Source: Pseudomonas sp. EpS/L25 (GTDB taxonomy: Bacteria; Pseudomonadota; Gammaproteobacteria; Pseudomonadales; Pseudomonadaceae). Taken from it: a stretch of DNA of 64,000 nt. Every line of letters begins with the position of its first letter. Position 1 is the stretch's first letter. Both the position numbers and the translations under genes were made by a program. Where the stretch lies: NCBI RefSeq assembly GCF_001512295.1, contig NZ_LNUP01000015.1:278958-342957 (forward strand). Direction: 5' to 3'. Below are positions 60,717 to 64,000 of the stretch, piece by piece. Under the pieces are notes generated by a model. That model searched no databases, was not told where the DNA came from, and saw only the letters and a list, made by a program, of their open reading frames with translations.

Positions 60717-61451
60717 ATGAGCACCACCGCTGCCCCGGAAGGTGAAAAGATCCTGGTCGTCGACGACGACGCCCGGCTACGCCGCCTCTTGGAGCGTTTT
60801 CTGGCCGAACAGGGCTATCGCGTCCGCACCGTCGAGAGCGCCGAGCAGATGGACCGTCTGCTGGCCCGCGAGGTTTTCAACCTGGTCGTTCTCGACCTGA
60901 TGATGCCCGGCGAAGACGGCCTATCCGCCTGCGGTCGCCTGCGCGAGAGCGGCAATCGCATCCCCATCATCATGCTGACTGCCAAGGGTGATGAGGGCAG
61001 CCGGATCCAGGGCCTCGACCAGGGGGCCGACGACTATCTGGCCAAGCCCTTCAACCCGCTGGAACTGGTGGCCCGCATCAAGGCTGTGCTGCGCCGTCAA
61101 GCCCCCGTGGTGCCCGGTGCTCCCGCCGGTACCGACGAGGTGGTGACCTTCGGCGACTATGCCCTGCATCTGGCGACCCGCGAGCTCAAGCGCGGCGAAG
61201 AGACCCATATGCTCACCACCGGTGAATTCGCCGTGCTCAAGGCGCTGGTCGACCATGCCCGCGAGCCCCTGACCCGCGACAAGCTGATGAACCTGGCCCG
61301 GGGTCGCGAGTGGGACGCCCTGGAACGCTCCATCGACGTCCAGATCTCCCGTCTGCGCCGGATGATCGAACCCGACCCGTCCAAGCCACGCTACATCCAG
61401 ACCGTCTGGGGAGTAGGCTACGTCTTCGTGCCGGACGGCGCCGGCAAGTAG
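60717..61451 (+). CDS. amgR: OmpR-type response regulator (AmgR/OmpR)
   Basis: A 244-residue OmpR-family regulator. The receiver (about 10-125) has VVDDD, the phospho-acceptor in LVVLDLMMPGEDG and DDYLAKPFNPLELVARIKAVLRR. The winged helix (about 140-238) has LTTGEFAVLKALVDHAREPLTRDKLMNLARGREWDALERSIDVQISRLRRMIEPDP, diagnostic of OmpR/AmgR. In P. aeruginosa AmgRS responds to membrane stress caused by aminoglycosides. AAGGAG precedes the ATG. The cognate sensor lies 1.05 kb downstream on the same strand, separated by uppP in antisense. Confidence 0.93.
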   Translation: MSTTAAPEGEKILVVDDDARLRRLLERFLAEQGYRVRTVESAEQMDRLLAREVFNLVVLDLMMPGEDGLSACGRLRESGNRIPIIMLTAKGDEGSRIQGLDQGADDYLAKPFNPLELVARIKAVLRRQAPVVPGAPAGTDEVVTFGDYALHLATRELKRGEETHMLTTGEFAVLKALVDHAREPLTRDKLMNLARGREWDALERSIDVQISRLRRMIEPDPSKPRYIQTVWGVGYVFVPDGAGK

Positions 61452-61457
61452 GGCCGG

Positions 61458-61482
61458 TAGCCGGGGCATCGCGCCCCGGCTA
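61458..61482. terminator. Hairpin between amgR and convergent uppP
   Basis: TAGCCGGGGC (61458-61467) pairs perfectly with GCCCCGGCTA (61473-61482). There is no T-run, so it may act as an attenuator or RNA stabiliser rather than a full terminator. It starts 7 bp after the amgR stop. Confidence 0.6.
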
Positions 61483-61491
61483 GGCAATGGC

Positions 61492-62364
61492 TCAGGCGAA
61501 CAGCCCTTGATGCACGCCCACCAGCAGGAAGATTCCCAGTAGCGCGCGATAGATGATGAAGGGCCAGGTCGAGAAACGCTCCAGAAAGCGCATCAGGCCC
61601 CAGATCGCCGCGAATGCCGACAGGCTCGCCACCAGCAATCCCACCAGCAGCAGCGACCAGGCTTCGGCCGGGATGTGCGCGTGCCAGAGCACCACCAGCT
61701 CCTTGAGTCCGGCCAGGGCGATGGCCGGCAGGCCGAGCAGGAAGGAAAAGCGCGCGGCTTCTTCACGACGCAGATCGAGGAACATGGCCGCGGTCAGGGT
61801 CGAGCCCGAGCGGGACACACCCGGAATCAGCGCGCCTACCTGGGCAATCCCCACGATCAGCGCATCGCGCAGGCGCATCTGCGAAATATCACGATTGTGT
61901 CGGCAGAGGCGTTCCGCCAGGGCGAGCAGCACGGCCATACCCAGGCAGGCATAACCGATCACGCTGAGGCCGCGCAGTGGCGAGTCGCAGGCGTTGAGCA
62001 GGGGAGCCAGCAGGAGTCCCGCGATGCAGATGGGAATGGTCGCCAGCACGATCATCACCGCCAGCAGGAAGTCCGGGCTGTTGAAGTCGCGCTGGCGAAC
62101 CGCCGTCAGGCTGCCGCGGGTGACCCCGCTGACATCACGCCAGAAATAGCTGATCACCGCCGCCAGGGCCGCCATCTGCATGGCGGCGGAAAAGGCTGAA
62201 CCGGGATCGCGCCAGCCGAGCAGGGCCGGCACCACCCGCATGTGCGCGGTGGACGAAATGGGCAGCAGCTCGGTGATACCCTGCACCACCCCGAGAAAGG
62301 CGATCTGGGCGTAGCTGAGCGAGGCGAAGCCGATGTCCAGGCCGGTCTGGCAGATGTCGGACAC
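61492..62364 (-). CDS. uppP: Undecaprenyl-diphosphatase (BacA/UppP family)
   Basis: A 290-residue inner-membrane protein with about eight helices that dephosphorylates undecaprenyl pyrophosphate, recycling the lipid carrier for peptidoglycan and surface glycans. The two signature motifs are visible: VVQGITELLPISSTAHM near residue 26 and LIPGVSRSGSTLTAAMF near 180. The start is taken as GTG at 62364, preceded by TGGAG. An in-frame TTG at 62403 is the alternative but lacks a good ribosome-binding site. It lies antisense between amgR and the kinase gene, an uncommon place. Confidence 0.92.
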   Translation of the reverse strand: MSDICQTGLDIGFASLSYAQIAFLGVVQGITELLPISSTAHMRVVPALLGWRDPGSAFSAAMQMAALAAVISYFWRDVSGVTRGSLTAVRQRDFNSPDFLLAVMIVLATIPICIAGLLLAPLLNACDSPLRGLSVIGYACLGMAVLLALAERLCRHNRDISQMRLRDALIVGIAQVGALIPGVSRSGSTLTAAMFLDLRREEAARFSFLLGLPAIALAGLKELVVLWHAHIPAEAWSLLLVGLLVASLSAFAAIWGLMRFLERFSTWPFIIYRALLGIFLLVGVHQGLFA

Positions 62365-62501
62365 GAGAGAACTCCAGGTCGAAGGAAAGGAATGGGCGAG
62401 CAAATGTATCCGAATATTTCCATGTCTGGCTGTCTATCTGGGCCCTGCACCGCCAGAGGTTGTGATGGCTTTCGCGCCCTTTTGCCGCGGAAGTTGGCTC
62501 G

Positions 62502-63821
62502 ATGAAGGCGCCCAGCTGGTTTCCCCAGAGTTTCTTCGCCCGCTCGCTGTGGATGGTCCTGCTCGCGGTGCTCTTCTCCAAGGCGTTGACGCTGGTCTAT
62601 CTGCTGCTCAACGAAGACGTCCTGGTCGACCGCCAGTACAGCCACGGCGCCGCCCTGACGCTCAGGGCCTACTGGGCCACGCCGGAAACCGAGCGACCGC
62701 GGATCGCCCAGGCCGCCGGACTGCGCTACGAATCGCCGGAAACCGTACCGGCCGGGGAATATCACTGGCCCTACAGCGAGATCTTCGAACGCCAGATGAA
62801 GCAGGAACTGGGTGAGGACACCGAGGTGCGGGTGCGTGTCCAGCATGGTCCGGCCATGTGGGTTCTGGCGCCAACCCTTGGTCCTGACTGGATCAAGATT
62901 CCGCTGATGGCCCATCCCCTGCGTGGCCAGCACATCTGGAGCGTGCTTGGCTGGTTCCTGGCCATCGGACTGCTGTCCACGCTCGCCGCCTGGGTCTTCG
63001 TCCGCCAGCTCAACCAACCCCTGCGGCGTCTGGTGAATGCCGCGCGCGAGCTGGGCAAGGGCCGCAGCGTGCGCTTGCCCGAGACCGATGCTCCCAGCGA
63101 AATTCAGGACGTCTATCACGCCTTCAACCAGATGGCCGAGGACGTCGAACAGGCCGGCCGCGAGCGCGAGCTGATGCTGGCCGGGGTCTCCCACGACCTG
63201 CGCACGCCCCTGACCCGGCTGCGCCTAGCGGTGGAGCTGATGCCGCCGGCCGAGCGCGAAGAGGCCGAGGACATGATTCGTGACATCGAGGACATGAACG
63301 CCATCCTCGATCAATTCCTTGCCTTCGTCCGCGACGGCCGTGACGAACCCCAGGAGCTCACCAATATCAATGAGCTGGCCCGTCAGGTAGTGGCGCCCTA
63401 CAACCAGGAAACGGAGCGGGTACGGCTGATGCTGGACGTCCTGCCGCCCCTGCCGGTGCGGCGCATTTCCTTCAAGCGACTGCTGACCAACCTGGTGGAA
63501 AACGCCCTGCGCCATGGCGGTGGTGGTGCTATCGAGGTAGTCGGCCAGGTGGCCGGTTCGGCGACGGCGCCCTATGTGGCGCTGAGCGTGATGGACCGTG
63601 GCCCCGGCATCGACCCCAAGGACCTGCAGGACATCTTCAATCCCTTCACTCGCGGCAATCGCGCCCGCACCGTCAGCGGTTCGGGGCTGGGGCTGGCCAT
63701 CGTCAAGCGTATCGCTGCCCAGCACGGCGGCAGCGCCGAACTGCGCAATCGTGAAGGGGGAGGGGTGGAGGCTCGGGTACTGCTGCCCCTCGGCCTGCTG
63801 CTGCCTCGCAGCGCCAGCTGA
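62502..63821 (+). CDS. amgS: EnvZ/AmgS-type sensor histidine kinase
   Basis: A 439-residue inner-membrane kinase. Membrane segments lie at about 12-35 and 148-168 around a periplasmic domain. A HAMP region (RQLNQPLRRLVNAARELGKGRS...PSEIQDVYHAFNQMAEDV), a HisKA motif (LAGVSHDLRTPLTRLRLAVEL, phospho-acceptor His near 228) and a HATPase domain (NLVENALRHGG, DRGPGIDPKD, GSGLGLAIVKRIAAQHGG) follow. The EnvZ-type VSHDLRTPLTR supports pairing with the OmpR/AmgR regulator encoded upstream. The start at 62502 is an ATG whose upstream region partly faces uppP. It is probably expressed from its own promoter. Confidence 0.92.
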   Translation: MKAPSWFPQSFFARSLWMVLLAVLFSKALTLVYLLLNEDVLVDRQYSHGAALTLRAYWATPETERPRIAQAAGLRYESPETVPAGEYHWPYSEIFERQMKQELGEDTEVRVRVQHGPAMWVLAPTLGPDWIKIPLMAHPLRGQHIWSVLGWFLAIGLLSTLAAWVFVRQLNQPLRRLVNAARELGKGRSVRLPETDAPSEIQDVYHAFNQMAEDVEQAGRERELMLAGVSHDLRTPLTRLRLAVELMPPAEREEAEDMIRDIEDMNAILDQFLAFVRDGRDEPQELTNINELARQVVAPYNQETERVRLMLDVLPPLPVRRISFKRLLTNLVENALRHGGGGAIEVVGQVAGSATAPYVALSVMDRGPGIDPKDLQDIFNPFTRGNRARTVSGSGLGLAIVKRIAAQHGGSAELRNREGGGVEARVLLPLGLLLPRSAS

Positions 63822-63851
63822 TCTTTCGGCCATGGCGGAGCTACACCTGAG

Positions 63852-63892
63852 CCTGTAGGAGCAACTGTCTTACCGCGGCCATGGGCCGCTTG
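63852..63892. repeat. REP unit downstream of the EnvZ/AmgS gene
   Basis: CCTGTAGGAGCAACTG...TACCGCGGCCATGGGCCGCTT carries the REP core. A further GTGTAGGAGCCGGTCCCGCC near the window edge (about 63966) may be part of another unit. Confidence 0.55.
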
Positions 63893-64000
63893 TGTCTTGG
63901 CTTGCCGTTAGGATGGAGGTGAGAGCAGCAGGGGGCAGGCTGTAGGGCCGCAGTGTTTCGAGCACGTGTAGGAGCCGGTCCCGCCCCCTGCTGACCTCTG

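Overview
The window is GC-rich (roughly 65%), densely coded chromosomal DNA from a Pseudomonas-type gammaproteobacterium. The evidence is two gene orders that I recall from P. aeruginosa PAO1: metK - ArsR/methyltransferase - tkt - epd - pgk - two small lipoproteins - fba (PA0546-PA0555 type), and gcvH - secretion-type ATPase - CYTH/CHAD - argE - argA - gshA - thioesterase - tex - amgR/amgS (PA5214-PA5199 type). Pseudomonas-style REP palindromes (GTAGGAGCGGCC...GGCCGCGATAA) support this. A class Ib ribonucleotide reductase operon, a GH5 secreted glycosidase and inserted blocks in both syntenic cores point away from P. aeruginosa, perhaps to the P. oryzihabitans/psychrotolerans group. That last step is inference. 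No rRNA, tRNA, CRISPR array, transposase or phage gene was found.

Layout. 1-2.1 kb: a PotD/NspS-like periplasmic binding protein overlapping a membrane GGDEF protein that runs off the window. 2.2-3.6 kb: two tandem PAP2 phosphatases. 4.0-6.3 kb: metK behind an ArsR-methyltransferase regulator with a palindromic operator. 6.5-10.0 kb: pqiA1-pqiA2-pqiB-pqiC. 10.3-12.3 kb: tkt. 12.5-20.6 kb: an opposite-strand block of orphan vgrG, ogt, ada-alkA and nrdHIEF. 21.1-25.0 kb: epd, pgk, two lipoproteins, fba. 25.5-29.4 kb: a degenerate M48-like membrane protein, a nucleoside hydrolase and SOS-regulated yebG. 29.6-36.5 kb: a MurJ-like flippase, a SAF-domain oxidoreductase, a HAD phosphatase, a cold-shock protein, a DHA2 exporter and an acyltransferase. 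36.6-43.8 kb: an HD-GYP phosphodiesterase, a glutathione S-transferase, a QseBC/PmrAB-like two-component system, a PQQ-type sugar dehydrogenase and a GH5 enzyme. 43.8-63.8 kb: the second syntenic core, including a 1449-residue hybrid kinase, and uppP lying antisense between amgR and amgS.

Functional themes are central carbon metabolism (tkt, epd, pgk, fba), the SAM cycle (metK and its regulator), arginine and glutathione synthesis (argE, argA, gshA), envelope integrity (pqi, PAP2, uppP, amgRS, acyltransferase, MurJ-like), DNA alkylation/SOS repair (ogt, ada-alkA, yebG) and c-di-GMP or phosphorelay signalling.

The most unusual structures are non-coding or degenerate. A dispersed palindromic repeat family has three copies here; in each, one 20-bp terminal arm ends exactly on the stop codon of the adjacent gene. 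A MITE-like element has 13-bp terminal inverted repeats (37858-38014). The argA-gshA gap is a nested inverted-repeat structure with eight 7-bp tandem units. The M48-like protein carries HALGH where the family has HExxH.
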